DNA from: Pseudorhodoplanes sp.
GTDB taxonomy: Bacteria > Pseudomonadota > Alphaproteobacteria > Rhizobiales > Xanthobacteraceae
Assembly: GCA_019187085.1 (NCBI GenBank)
Contig: JABARS010000028.1
Location: forward strand, 7,501 to 42,950
Direction of reading: 5' to 3'
DNA: 35,450 nucleotides
The notes under the pieces were generated by a model. That model was not told the origin of the DNA and did not search any database. It worked only from the letters and a program-made list of their open reading frames with translations. A program made the position numbers and the translations under genes. Below, one piece after another: positions 19,699 to 28,217 of this stretch; within the stretch, counting starts at the first letter, position 1; each line of letters starts with the position of its first letter.

Positions 19699-20769
19699 AT
19701 GACCGATCCCCTGTCACGCATGGCCACCCGCATCGCCTACGGCGCGCTCCAGTTGCCGCGCATCGCCTGGTATGTCGGGCACGGCTATGCCCTGCAGCAT
19801 TTGTCGAAGGAGGCGCGCCGTCGCGACGGCCTTGAGCCGCGCCGCCCGGCAACAACCGTGCTGCCCGTGCCCGACCAGCGCCAGCTCTATGCCGACCTGT
19901 TCCGCCTGCTGCGCGCCGATCTCGACAATGTCGAAGCCGGCATCTACCCGCTGCCGGCCGATCGCGACGGCCCGCTGCCGCTGCTGCTGCGGCGCTCGCA
20001 ATCCTTCTTCCAGGACCTGCCGGACATCCATCGCCGGCGCGAACGCAACGGACACGACGACGTGCGGCTGGAAGCAGGTGAAGGCAGGCGGCCGGATTAT
20101 TATCTGCAGAACTTCCACTTCCAGTCCGGCGGCTGGATGACCGAGGAATCTGCGCAGCGCTACGACACCCAGGTCGAAGTCCTGTTCAAGGGCACCGCCA
20201 ACGCCATGCGGCGGCAGGCGCTGCCCGCCCTGCACGAGATATTCGCCGGCCGCGACCAGCGCACGCTGCGGCTTCTCGACATCGGCTGCGGCACCGGACG
20301 CTTCCTCGATGCCGTCAAGCAGGCCTGGCCGCGATTGCCTGCGCTCGGCATCGACATGTCGGAAGCCTATGTCCGCCATGCGCGGCGGCACCTCAAACGA
20401 CGCGCGTGGCTGGATGTATTCGTCGGCAAGGCCGAAGCGCTGCCGCTGCCGGACGCGAGCCTCGATGCCGTGACCAGCATTTTCATGTTTCACGAATTGC
20501 CGCCGGACGTCCGCCGGGCCGTCATGGTCGAGGCCGCGCGCGTGCTGCGGCCGAGCGGACGTTTCATCGTCATCGATTCGCTTCAGCGCGGCGATGCGCC
20601 CGACTATGACGGCCTGCTCGATCTCTTTCCGCAGAATTATCACGAGCCCTATTATGCGGGCTATCTCGGCGAGGATTTCGCGGCCATGGCGCACGACGCC
20701 GGTCTGGGGCATGTGCGCGACGTCAACGCTTTCGTGTCGAAAGTGATGGTGTTCGACAAGCCCGCCTGA
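19699..20769 (+). CDS. Class I SAM-dependent methyltransferase
   Basis: A 356-residue protein. The C-terminal half is a Rossmann-type methyltransferase domain: motif I LLDIGCGTGRF at 192-202, LGIDMSEAYVRHARRH as motif II, and ALPLPDASLDAVTSIFMFHEL as motif IV. The N-terminal 150 residues are a separate region rich in aromatic and charged residues that I do not recognise; it contains RRPDYYLQNFHFQSGGWMTEE. The substrate is unknown; the layout is typical of the small-molecule (UbiE-like) group. It is a single gene between recR (divergent) and a TSUP exporter. Confidence 0.88.
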   Translation: MTDPLSRMATRIAYGALQLPRIAWYVGHGYALQHLSKEARRRDGLEPRRPATTVLPVPDQRQLYADLFRLLRADLDNVEAGIYPLPADRDGPLPLLLRRSQSFFQDLPDIHRRRERNGHDDVRLEAGEGRRPDYYLQNFHFQSGGWMTEESAQRYDTQVEVLFKGTANAMRRQALPALHEIFAGRDQRTLRLLDIGCGTGRFLDAVKQAWPRLPALGIDMSEAYVRHARRHLKRRAWLDVFVGKAEALPLPDASLDAVTSIFMFHELPPDVRRAVMVEAARVLRPSGRFIVIDSLQRGDAPDYDGLLDLFPQNYHEPYYAGYLGEDFAAMAHDAGLGHVRDVNAFVSKVMVFDKPA

Positions 20770-20939
20770 CGCGCGGACTTATACCCGGCTACCCGGCGTC
20801 CTGCCCCCGTCCCGCCCTTTGCATTGCGCATTGGATTGAATGCGCGCGGCTGATAAAACGCCGGGTGGCACAGGCGTCTCCTGCAGACAACCCACCTTCG
20901 CCTGTCGCTTTCCGCTGCCAGCCCGCGGGCCGAACCGCC

Positions 20940-21692
20940 ATGGACGCCACCGTGCATTCGACCGTTCTTGCGATCGCGTTCGCGGTGATTGCGGTCCTCT
21001 ATGCCTCGGTCGGCCAGGCCGGCGGCACCGGCTACATCGCCGCGATAGCGCTGGCCGGCCTTGGCCCCGATGTGATCAAGCCGACCGCGCTGTCGCTCAA
21101 TATTCTCGTCGCCACGATCGCGGTCGCGCGGTTTGCGCATGCCGGCTACCTGACCTGGCGGACCTGTTACCCGTTCGCCGTGCTGGGCGTGCCGTTTTCC
21201 GCACTCGGCGGCGCCACGAACCTGCCCGCCTCGGTCTATCACCCGGTCGTCGGCGCGCTGCTGCTGATTGCCGCCTGGCAGGTTTTCCGTTCGGCGGAGG
21301 CAGCCGCGCGGCATGACGGAAATTCGCCCGCCTCCCCGCCCTTTCTCTCGGCGCTTGCGGCCGGCGCGCTCACGGGCTTTGTCTCCGGCGTCACCGGTGT
21401 GGGTGGGGGGATTTTTCTCGCGCCCGTCATTCTCGCATTCGGCTGGGCCGGCCCGCGGCAGACTGCGGCCGTCTCGGCGGTCTTCAATCTCATGAACTCG
21501 GCCGCCGCCCTCGCCGCGACCTATGCCACGATTTCGGCTCTGCCGGCAGAATTGCCATGGTGGCTGCTGGCCGTCGGATGCGGCGGAACGGTCGGATCGT
21601 GGCTCGGCCTGCGGCATTTTCCGGAAACCTGGCTGCGCTACATCCTCTCGGCACTCCTGCTTGTCGCCGGGTTGCGGATGCTGCTTGCCTGA
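20940..21692 (+). CDS. TSUP (TauE/SafE) family membrane protein
   Basis: A 250-residue integral membrane protein with about eight hydrophobic helices arranged as two repeats. The first repeat contains SVGQAGGTGYIA and the second GVTGVGGGIFLAPVIL, the paired Gly-rich motifs of the TSUP/TauE-SafE family, which move organosulfonates, sulfite or related anions. The substrate is not evident. The frame extends to a GTG at 20865, but the ATG at 20940 places the first helix immediately after the N terminus, as in the family. Confidence 0.87.
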   Translation: MDATVHSTVLAIAFAVIAVLYASVGQAGGTGYIAAIALAGLGPDVIKPTALSLNILVATIAVARFAHAGYLTWRTCYPFAVLGVPFSALGGATNLPASVYHPVVGALLLIAAWQVFRSAEAAARHDGNSPASPPFLSALAAGALTGFVSGVTGVGGGIFLAPVILAFGWAGPRQTAAVSAVFNLMNSAAALAATYATISALPAELPWWLLAVGCGGTVGSWLGLRHFPETWLRYILSALLLVAGLRMLLA

Positions 21693-21792
21693 CTGCCGCC
21701 GGCCCATCTGCGCCCGATCTGCCGGCGCGGCCGCATCCGTCCGGGTGCCGACCGGCGCACTTCTTCGGTGCTCGATTGCAGCAAAGAGAGGA

Positions 21793-21865
21793 CCGAGTGG
21801 CTCAAGACGCACAGGCGCGTCGCACGCGTCTTTACATCTTTACATTAAGAGGCGTGCGCCTTAAG
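21793..21865. repeat. Remnants of the tRNA-Ser D-arm
   Basis: Positions 21793-21812 match the tRNA-Ser segment at 21889-21908 at 18 of 20 bases, in direct orientation. Positions 21852-21865 (GCGTGCGCCTTAAG) are the exact reverse complement of tRNA positions 21897-21910. Both lie within 90 bp upstream of the intact gene. They look like scars of recombination or duplication at the tRNA; the inverted copy could also pair with the D-arm in the precursor. Confidence 0.6.
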
Positions 21866-21878
21866 TGCTTGCCCGCAG

Positions 21879-21968
21879 GGAGAGATGGCCGAGTGGCTTA
21901 AGGCGCACGCTTGGAAAGCGTGTATACGGGAAACCGTATCGAGGGTTCGAATCCCTCTCTCTCCGCCA
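21879..21968 (+). tRNA. tRNA-Ser (GGA anticodon)
   Basis: A 90-nt class II tRNA with encoded CCA. The acceptor pair is GGAGAGA / TCTCTCC with discriminator G. The anticodon loop TTGGAAA, closed by CACGC/GCGTG, gives anticodon GGA (reads UCC and UCU). There is a long variable arm (TATACGGGAAACCGTATC), and the T-arm is GAGGGTTCGAATCCCTC. It marks the boundary between the core genes on the left and the CRISPR-recombinase region on the right. Confidence 0.98.
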
Positions 21969-22287
21969 GTCCTACTGTGACCAACTTTCTCTCGGTGGTT
22001 TCGGCGCATTGAAATCGCCAACAACCACAGGCTTCGCGTGAAAACCTCCGCACCACCCCGCGCCCGATGAGACCCGAAATTCTCTCTTTCAGCCCGTTTG
22101 TCTCCAAACCTTCCGACTGCGGAAAAATAGTACAGTTCTCGTAAGCGACTGATTTTGAATCATTTTTCGTGACGACAACCTCCGCACTTTGCAGAGATAT
22201 TGCGGAGTAGCGGCAGAAACTGGAATCTAACGCGGGTATTGATCGCTCGTAGGTTTTGGTTCTCTCTGTATGGAACGTCCCGCCGTC
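21969..22287. other. Gene-free stretch between tRNA-Ser and the CRISPR trailer
   Basis: No gene is supported in these 319 bases. It is more AT-rich than the flanking core genes. A minus-strand frame that crosses it and ends in the antisense of the tRNA ([19 protein letters not shown]) is an artefact. No repeat of the tRNA 3' end, which would mark an attachment site, was seen. Confidence 0.6.
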
Positions 22288-22355
22288 AGGCCGCGGAAGA
22301 CTCGAAGAAGGCCCACGTGGATTCTTCGTGATGCTCTGCGCTTCAATGACGGAAG
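22288..22355 (-). repeat. Two decayed CRISPR repeats at the trailer end
   Basis: At 22340-22355 GCTTCAATGA is joined directly to CGGAAG. This is the 37-nt repeat with its central 21 nt (the palindrome) removed; the 36 nt that follow to the first intact repeat are a normal spacer length. At 22288-22299, AGGCCGCGGAAG is the repeat end with the 16 nt between its two CCGCGG copies removed, and it is separated from the other remnant by 40 nt. That intervening sequence contains an inverted repeat, CGAAGAA/TTCTTCG (22303-22328), so it might instead be a structured trailer. Confidence 0.7.
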
Positions 22356-22391
22356 ATTGAACGTGGTGCTCCCATCCCCATTGCCCCAAGG

Positions 22392-23472
22392 GCTTCAATG
22401 AGGCCGCGGCGTCGCGACGCCGCGGAAGGTTCGGCAACAATTCTCAGCATACGATCGGCGCCGACTGGCTTCAATGAGGCCGCGGCGTCGCGACGCCGCG
22501 GAAGCAGCCAGTCCTTTGTCTCGCGCCCGAGCCAGCCCGCCGGGCTTCAATGAGGCCGCGGCGTCGCGACGCCGCGGAAGCTGGCGCGTACCGACACGCT
22601 GGCCGTGCTCTGTAGCGGCTTCAATGAGGCCGCGGCGTCGCGACGCCGCGGAAGTACGAATACCGCGCGGACTATTTCCATCCGTGGCTTGCTTCAATGA
22701 GGCCGCGGCGTCGCGACGCCGCGGAAGACATCCTCGAAGGACTGCTTATTCGGGTCGATCTCGAAGCTTCAATGAGGCCGCGGCGTCGCGACGCCGCGGA
22801 AGGCGCGAAGACGGCGCAATATGACCTGCCCATCATAGCGCTTCAATGAGGCCGCGGCGTCGCGACGCCGCGGAAGGCGGCGAGAGCGGTCATCATGCTC
22901 GTCCACTCGACTAGCTTCAATGAGGCCGCGGCGTCGCGACGCCGCGGAAGGCACCTTGCGGTCGAGCAGATCGGCCTCGATGTTCCAGCTTCAATGAGGC
23001 CGCGGCGTCGCGACGCCGCGGAAGTTCCATCGCTCATAAAGTCACCTTTTGCGGTTGATTTCGGCTTCAATGAGGCCGCGGCGTCGCGACGCCGCGGAAG
23101 AACTTTAGTTGATGATGAGGCCAGCCCCGCTTTTTAGGCTTCAATGAGGCCGCGGCGTCGCGACGCCGCGGAAGTCGACGGCCACGGCAAGCGATGGCAC
23201 CTTGCTTTTACGCTTCAATGAGGCCGCGGCGTCGCGACGCCGCGGAAGGCGCGTGCCTTCGCGAGCACCTTCTCGGTATCGTACCGCTTCAATGAGGCCG
23301 CGGCGTCGCGACGCCGCGGAAGCCGCGTCGCACCCTCCCGTAGCCGTCAGGTACGGTCCCAGCTTCAATGAGGCCGCGGCGTCGCGACGCCGCGGAAGGG
23401 GCGTAAGCCACAACGATGCCCACGGTTGCCAGAGAGCTTCAATGAGGCCGCGGCGTCGCGACGCCGCGGAAG
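22392..23472 (-). CRISPR. Type I-G CRISPR array, 15 repeats and 14 spacers
   Basis: Fifteen identical 37-nt repeats start at 22392, 22468, 22544, 22618, 22691, 22766, 22840, 22914, 22988, 23064, 23138, 23212, 23286, 23362 and 23436. The 14 spacers are 39, 39, 37, 36, 38, 37, 37, 37, 39, 37, 37, 37, 39 and 37 nt. Read on the minus strand the repeat ends in ATTGAAGC, the usual 8-nt crRNA 5' handle, so the array is transcribed leftward from the leader beside cas2. Each repeat contains a perfect 22-bp palindrome (repeat positions 13-34, plus strand). Repeats are uniform to the last base, which suggests recent activity. Decayed repeats at 22288-22355 mark the old, leader-distal end. Confidence 0.99.
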
Positions 23473-23709
23473 TGGTTGCGCTCAAGATGCTGTTTCATCG
23501 AACATGCGCCCCGCGAACGCGAGACCTGTCGAAAAGAAAGCAGCACAGACATCAACTGCTCCAGCGTCCTGACCAAAGATGTCAAACAGCTATTTGATTT
23601 GCAAGCGATTTCTGACTTACGAGCGCTGCCACCTTGATACTCATTACCACAGCGCTCGCGCGGCAGCGGCACCAAAACCAATTATATCACAACTGCGGTT
23701 CTCTTAACA
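23473..23709 (-). promoter_or_regulatory. CRISPR leader and candidate array promoter
   Basis: The 209 bp between cas2 and the first leader-proximal repeat are AT-rich relative to their surroundings and contain no supportable gene. On the minus strand a perfect TATAAT (23686-23681) overlaps the cas2 stop codon, with a poor -35 (TGTTAA, 23709-23704) 17 bp upstream. Transcription from it would run through the leader into the array. The leader assignment is firm; the exact promoter is tentative. Confidence 0.65.
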
Positions 23710-23984
23710 GATTCGAACGTCTTGCCCAGGCTCTCGACTCGCGGATCGATCTTGTCAGCCAGCCCGAGATCAAGAATCAGCACGTGGTCGTCGCGGTCGT
23801 GGATGAGCTCTTCGAGTCGTCGCGCCAACTCGGCGCGACGGCGCGCAGTAAGCCGACATTGAAACACTGACAACTGTAGCCATCGACCGTACCCTTTCAT
23901 CAGTTTGAAGACACGCCGCCAGCGCCTATCATTTGAAATGTCGTAGGTGACGATGTATAGCCGCTCGTCAATCATGACTGTCAC
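23682..23984 (-). CDS. cas2: CRISPR-associated endonuclease Cas2
   Basis: A 100-residue Cas2 with the ferredoxin-like fold. [21 protein letters not shown] contains the conserved Asp (D15) at the end of the first strand, followed by the [14 protein letters not shown] strand. Cas2 dimers bridge two Cas1 dimers in the integration complex that adds spacers. The GTG start overlaps the cas4-cas1 stop codon by 4 bp (GTGA), showing translational coupling; an ATG 9 bp downstream is an alternative. It is the last gene before the leader and array. Confidence 0.97.
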   Translation of the reverse strand: MTVMIDERLYIVTYDISNDRRWRRVFKLMKGYGRWLQLSVFQCRLTARRRAELARRLEELIHDRDDHVLILDLGLADKIDPRVESLGKTFESVKRTAVVI

Positions 23985-25753
23985 CGCACGAGGTATTGCG
24001 GATAATCGTCGATCTCGCCGTCGAGATAGCGCGCCAAGAGCCGCGCTTGTACTTCAAGCAAACGCCGCATCGAAACGCGATAGCCAAACAACGGATGCGT
24101 CACCTCTTGTTCGAGCCGGCGCTCATAGGCAGCGATGAAGGCGCGCCGGGCATGCGGCTTAAGGTTTACAGCGGGCCCAGCTGCTACGAATCCATCCGGC
24201 TTCACCTCACCGTTGTTGATCACTTGGATAACAGTCGAGTCGGCAAGAATTGAGCGGAATGGCTCCATCATATCGAGCGCGAGTGCCGGCCGCCCAAAAC
24301 GGGGCCGATGATAGAATGCGAGGTATGGATCGAAGCCGACGGCGGAAAGGACTGTCAGCCAAGTGCGCGTCAGCAACGTATAACCGAGCGACAGCAAGGC
24401 GTTGACCGGATCAGCCGGTGGCCGGCGGGTTCGTTTTTCGAAGGCAAATTCCGGAAAGTCGCGCGATGCGTCACCGAACATGGTGGTGAAAAGGCGGAAA
24501 TAGCGCGCCGCCGCCTCGCCCTCGATGCCTAACAATTCCGATTCGCTTGGCGCGTACGCCGCTCGATCGGCAAGCCGCGACATCGCCTCAAGCGCAGCAT
24601 CACGCTCGGTTTCGTCACCGGTCTTAAAATTGCGCCGCAAAAAGACACGACTATTTTTGATCTTGGCTGTAATCAGGTTGCGCGCAATAGCAAGACACCG
24701 CCGCTCATCGAAAGCAGCGCGATATTGCGCGATGCGGATCGCCACGTTCTTATGGCCGGTCGAAACCGTATGGCCGAGCACCCAACCGCCGGTCGATGCG
24801 TAAGTAACTGGAATTTCTTCGCGTAGCAGTGCGCCGAGCGCGGGCGTGCTCAACGAAATGGGGCCGTGCAGCACCAGCTCGGATACATCGCCGATCGGAA
24901 CCTCCGTTTTCTGCTCCTCGGTCTCCACCACCAGAACCTCGCCCGACTTACCGACGCGTGCGCCGGGCTCCTGGACGTAAAGCGGCAGGGCAGTGTCGGC
25001 CGAAGGATTCAATGGACGCGGCGCAAGTCCGCGGCGGAAGAAGGTGACCTCGTCAGGTAGACAGATTCCCGCGAGCGAGCATTTTGTGCATTTCGGGCTA
25101 TCAACCAGCGGCGGTGGAAGCCGTCCGGCTGCGGCGGCAAGCCGCAAATCAGCAATTGCTGCTCGCGTTCTGGCGCGTAGCTCATCATCGAGTGCAATCC
25201 GGACGCGTTCGCGCGAGCCGGCATACCAAATTGCGCCTTCAGTCACGGTGTACCCCGCATCTTCGAGGATCAAGCCTTGTGCGCACACCTGTACCCGTTC
25301 GGGCTCATACGCACCTTCGGCCACATGCGGGCGCTTGCCCTTTTTTGTATCGACCGGCGTGACGGCACCGCCCCCGCCGTCGATGAGATCGATCTTGGCA
25401 ATGATGCCGAGCCGCTCCGAGGCAAGCGTTACCGATCGAGCGGTGAAATCGGGCTTCTCGTCTGTCTCCGCGGGTGCGGGCAGCGTTCCGCCGCCCGCAT
25501 CCACCCGTACGTGGGCCCGCCGGCCCTCTTCGGTGTCGCCGGAGTCCGCCCATTCGCCGTCCACCCATTCGAGAAAGGCGAGCCGTGCGCAATAAACCCA
25601 TTCGTTGACCATGCGCACAGGTACCAGCGGCGTATCAGCGGTGGCCGGCGGCGCGGCGAGATCGAGGCTGAGCTGGTTGGGAGGTGAGAGTGCGAGCCGG
25701 GGCCCGGATGCGGGATCGGCGTCGCTGGCAATATCGGACGCAGAGGAGGTCAT
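23981..25753 (-). CDS. cas4-cas1: Cas4-Cas1 fusion protein
   Basis: A 590-residue adaptation protein. The Cas4 part (about 40-240) is a RecB-like nuclease with C55 and the C-terminal C222, C225 and C231 as iron-sulfur ligands, and D122, D135 and K137 ([15 protein letters not shown]) as nuclease residues. The Cas1 part (about 257-590) carries the metal ligands E411 ([13 protein letters not shown]), H482 ([10 protein letters not shown]) and D494 (ALDMMEPFR). Cas4-Cas1 fusion is typical of subtype I-G; in Geobacter sulfurreducens the fusion selects spacers with the correct PAM. The ATG at 25753 is chosen because it lies downstream of a candidate promoter; the frame is open to 25831. The first 40 residues are a low-complexity Ala/Ser/Asp extension. 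Confidence 0.97.
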   Translation of the reverse strand: MTSSASDIASDADPASGPRLALSPPNQLSLDLAAPPATADTPLVPVRMVNEWVYCARLAFLEWVDGEWADSGDTEEGRRAHVRVDAGGGTLPAPAETDEKPDFTARSVTLASERLGIIAKIDLIDGGGGAVTPVDTKKGKRPHVAEGAYEPERVQVCAQGLILEDAGYTVTEGAIWYAGSRERVRIALDDELRARTRAAIADLRLAAAAGRLPPPLVDSPKCTKCSLAGICLPDEVTFFRRGLAPRPLNPSADTALPLYVQEPGARVGKSGEVLVVETEEQKTEVPIGDVSELVLHGPISLSTPALGALLREEIPVTYASTGGWVLGHTVSTGHKNVAIRIAQYRAAFDERRCLAIARNLITAKIKNSRVFLRRNFKTGDETERDAALEAMSRLADRAAYAPSESELLGIEGEAAARYFRLFTTMFGDASRDFPEFAFEKRTRRPPADPVNALLSLGYTLLTRTWLTVLSAVGFDPYLAFYHRPRFGRPALALDMMEPFRSILADSTVIQVINNGEVKPDGFVAAGPAVNLKPHARRAFIAAYERRLEQEVTHPLFGYRVSMRRLLEVQARLLARYLDGEIDDYPQYLVR

Positions 25754-25792
25754 ACGCAACAATCCCCGATAGCAGCCGCATCTGGATAGGGG

Positions 25793-25821
25793 ATTAAAGC
25801 GCGAATCTTGCCGTGCGTCAG
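25793..25821 (-). promoter_or_regulatory. Candidate promoter for cas4-cas1 and cas2
   Basis: On the minus strand CTGACG (25821-25816), 17 bp, TTTAAT (25798-25793). It lies in the 148-bp gap that separates the effector genes from the adaptation genes, the only sizeable gap in the operon. It would give a 5' UTR of about 33 nt to the ATG at 25753. Confidence 0.35.
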
Positions 25822-25901
25822 CGGGAAACAACCCATCACAAGACCGGAGCGCGCGGCGCGCATGATCAGACCGCGACGCACGGCGAACCTGCTAAACTGG
25901 A

Positions 25902-28214
25902 CTATGCTTCGATCGCGAACACGCCACCGCCTTTGTGGCTGTCGCGGCCAAGCAGGAGAGGCCCATGCACCGCGACAGCAAAACGTAATCGCGCCTGGGC
26001 CACCAGCCCGCCTCCATTCGGGACCGTGGAAAATTTGAGAATTTCGACCTCGGGGCGCGGCAAATCACGCCGGAGGCACTCTGACACGAGGTCGCGGACG
26101 AGCGCTTCCGCCGGGTCCTTGCGCCGGCCAGCGTGGCGCGTGGCGCGGTAGCGGGTGCGGCTTTGCCAGACCCGCGCCGGCCCGACCAGCGGATCATGGC
26201 CGGCGAGTGCGCGCGGTGGTCCGAGCGTGATCACGCCGAGCCGGCCGGCTCGTACGACCTCCAGCCGTGAAACGATTCCATCGAAGATCTTCCGCGTTTG
26301 CCCTTCCGCTGGCAGCGAGCGGTCACAGGCCCACGGGGCGGCGACGATCAGCCGATCGATGCGGCCATCGCCATCGTTGTCATCGGCCGCGAGAAAGACA
26401 TGTTCCTGCCGACCCGAGCCGGCGGGCCGACCGTCGGGCTCGTGACCAGAGAAAAGGCGGAGTATGCGGCCCTCACCGTTGCTCGCCAGCGCCATCAGCG
26501 CACGTCGCGCCGCGCGCACCAGTGCCGGGCCATCGGCGATGCCGATGTTCGCCGCTTCCGGCACGGCGAACATCAGCGCATCGCGCGAAGCGTCCGGCAC
26601 AGGCGCCATGAGGCCGAGCCCGAGATAGCGGCCGTCGCCGATCGCCAGTGGAACTCTTGTTGGCTCGACGAACGCGATTTCGACGTGCCAAAGTCGCTCC
26701 TTTGCGAAGCGAGTTCTGGGTGCGAAGGCTTCGGCACGTGCTCCCTTGCCTTCGAACGGCTCGCGCTGCACGCGGATAGAGTCCGGCCGCGCTGTGACAC
26801 CGACATGGCGAAGCACTTGAATGACGGCAGAGGCCGCGCGGCCTTCCTCCAACAGACGCTCGCGCCCCGGCTTAGCCTCCTTGAATTCGGTGGCGGGATT
26901 GTCACGCGCCGCCACCAACTCCTCGCGAACCTTGCGTGGATCGATGCGCCGCCGCGCCGCCTGCTCCGGCAGCGCCGCGGGTGTCACCGTGCGCCACACG
27001 CGGTGGCCAGCGCTCCCGTCATCGACGCCGTAATGGCGGAGCATCGATTCATCATCTGCTGCGACCAGGACCGGCGCAGCGTGGTCCGAGATTTCTCCGG
27101 TCTCGTAATCGAGGTTCAGATCCAAACCGGAAAATGCCCAGCCGATATCTTCCGCTGCGAGAGGACAGTTCGGCAGCACTTCGACCAGCACGCGCCGGAT
27201 CGCGCGCGCAACATGGGGCGAACCGATCGACGGTAGCGGGACGATGCGGATCCGCGCAGCCTTGTCGGGTTCGGTCGTGTCACGGCCGATGAACACGCGC
27301 TCGATGATGGCAGCTCTGTCAGGCAGCGCCTTCTTCAACTTCTGAGCCGCACAGTCGCGAACATTCTCGACGAGCTGCGCCGCCTGCGCCAGTGGCCAAG
27401 AAGAAAAGGACGAGGCGCCCACCCTGTTGCGCAACTCGAACAAAAGCCGGCGCGGCGGGCTATTGTAAGCGACCGCAGCGAAGCGGGGTTTTGGCGCCTG
27501 GGAGAAGGTCTGTCCCGCTTGCTTTGTTCGGGCGGGGTCCTTTTTCGTCGGCGCTACCACCATGATGGGCGCAAAGCGGGCGGAGGCCTTTTCATGACGC
27601 TTGATCAGGCTGTCGAGCGATCCGGGGAATGGGCAGAGAAGCGCGTTCCCGTCGCCGGACCTCGCCGGCCGGTAGATCGCCCCGCCATGTTTGCCGAGCC
27701 GCTCTTCGAGTGTCTCCGCATCGACGATCTCGCCCCACGCCCACGCCATGTCGACACCACGGCCGAGTTGATAGAGCCGCTCCGCCATTGCGCACACCGC
27801 CCTGGCGCGCTCCTCGTGCTCCTCCCCCTGCTCGAACAGCCACGCATAGAGCAGCGGCACATGGGCATCGAACAGAAGGGGTTTTATGAGCTTGTCGGTC
27901 TTTTCCTTTCCGATGCGTTTGAGCGTTCCATTTTTGATGGCCATATCATTGTTGTTTGGAACATAGTTGGCGAAGCCCCTTGTCGCCCGAACCGAAGGGG
28001 CGGCGATAATAGGAGCAGATGCTTCCGAGAGCTCTTCCAGCCAACAAAGAGCGGCGGCGTCCTTCTCACCCACAGCATGACCCTTCGCCGCTCCCGCAAC
28101 CAGGGCTTGAAATAGCCGCGCTGGCGACGGCGGCCATTCCGGCCGGCCCGATGTATCGAGCCCGTGATAACGTCCGTCGTGAAAACGGACGGAAAGGAGA
28201 AGAGCGCGCTGCAT
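25902..28214 (-). CDS. csb2: Csb2: Cas5-Cas6 type I-G subunit
   Basis: A 770-residue Csb2-family (GSU0054-like) protein. The N terminus is Cas5-like (LLSVRFHDGRYHG, then WPPSPARLFQALVAG at about 26-40). The C-terminal RAMP half ends in a Cas6-type glycine-rich loop, GPLLLGRDSHKGGGVF (about 750-765). In type I-G from Thioalkalivibrio sulfidiphilus, Csb2 cuts the pre-crRNA and stays bound to the 3' hairpin of the crRNA. The hairpin it would grip here is the repeat palindrome. The protein seems long for the family; the middle (about 330-500) is charged and may be an expanded linker. It starts 3 nt after the csb1 stop. Confidence 0.9.
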   Translation of the reverse strand: MQRALLLSVRFHDGRYHGLDTSGRPEWPPSPARLFQALVAGAAKGHAVGEKDAAALCWLEELSEASAPIIAAPSVRATRGFANYVPNNNDMAIKNGTLKRIGKEKTDKLIKPLLFDAHVPLLYAWLFEQGEEHEERARAVCAMAERLYQLGRGVDMAWAWGEIVDAETLEERLGKHGGAIYRPARSGDGNALLCPFPGSLDSLIKRHEKASARFAPIMVVAPTKKDPARTKQAGQTFSQAPKPRFAAVAYNSPPRRLLFELRNRVGASSFSSWPLAQAAQLVENVRDCAAQKLKKALPDRAAIIERVFIGRDTTEPDKAARIRIVPLPSIGSPHVARAIRRVLVEVLPNCPLAAEDIGWAFSGLDLNLDYETGEISDHAAPVLVAADDESMLRHYGVDDGSAGHRVWRTVTPAALPEQAARRRIDPRKVREELVAARDNPATEFKEAKPGRERLLEEGRAASAVIQVLRHVGVTARPDSIRVQREPFEGKGARAEAFAPRTRFAKERLWHVEIAFVEPTRVPLAIGDGRYLGLGLMAPVPDASRDALMFAVPEAANIGIADGPALVRAARRALMALASNGEGRILRLFSGHEPDGRPAGSGRQEHVFLAADDNDGDGRIDRLIVAAPWACDRSLPAEGQTRKIFDGIVSRLEVVRAGRLGVITLGPPRALAGHDPLVGPARVWQSRTRYRATRHAGRRKDPAEALVRDLVSECLRRDLPRPEVEILKFSTVPNGGGLVAQARLRFAVAVHGPLLLGRDSHKGGGVFAIEA

Positions 28215-28217
28215 CGC

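Noticed and set aside
21806..21840. AAGACGC/GCGTCTT hairpin followed by T-rich sequence as a terminator for the TSUP gene
   Set aside because: The stem is only 7 bp with a long loop, the T-run is interrupted, and the left arm belongs to a tRNA-derived fragment.
21879..21968. tRNA-Ser 3' end as an attachment site with a duplicate in the window
   Set aside because: No second copy of the T-arm/acceptor sequence was found up to position 35450.
21898..22440. A 180-codon minus-strand frame ending in [19 protein letters not shown]
   Set aside because: Its C terminus is the antisense of tRNA-Ser and its N terminus is a CRISPR repeat; this is a well-known type of mis-annotation.
22395..23597. Long open frames on both strands through the array encoding repeated ASRRRG peptides
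   Set aside because: They are translations of the CRISPR repeats and change frame with spacer length; the repetition is explained by the array.
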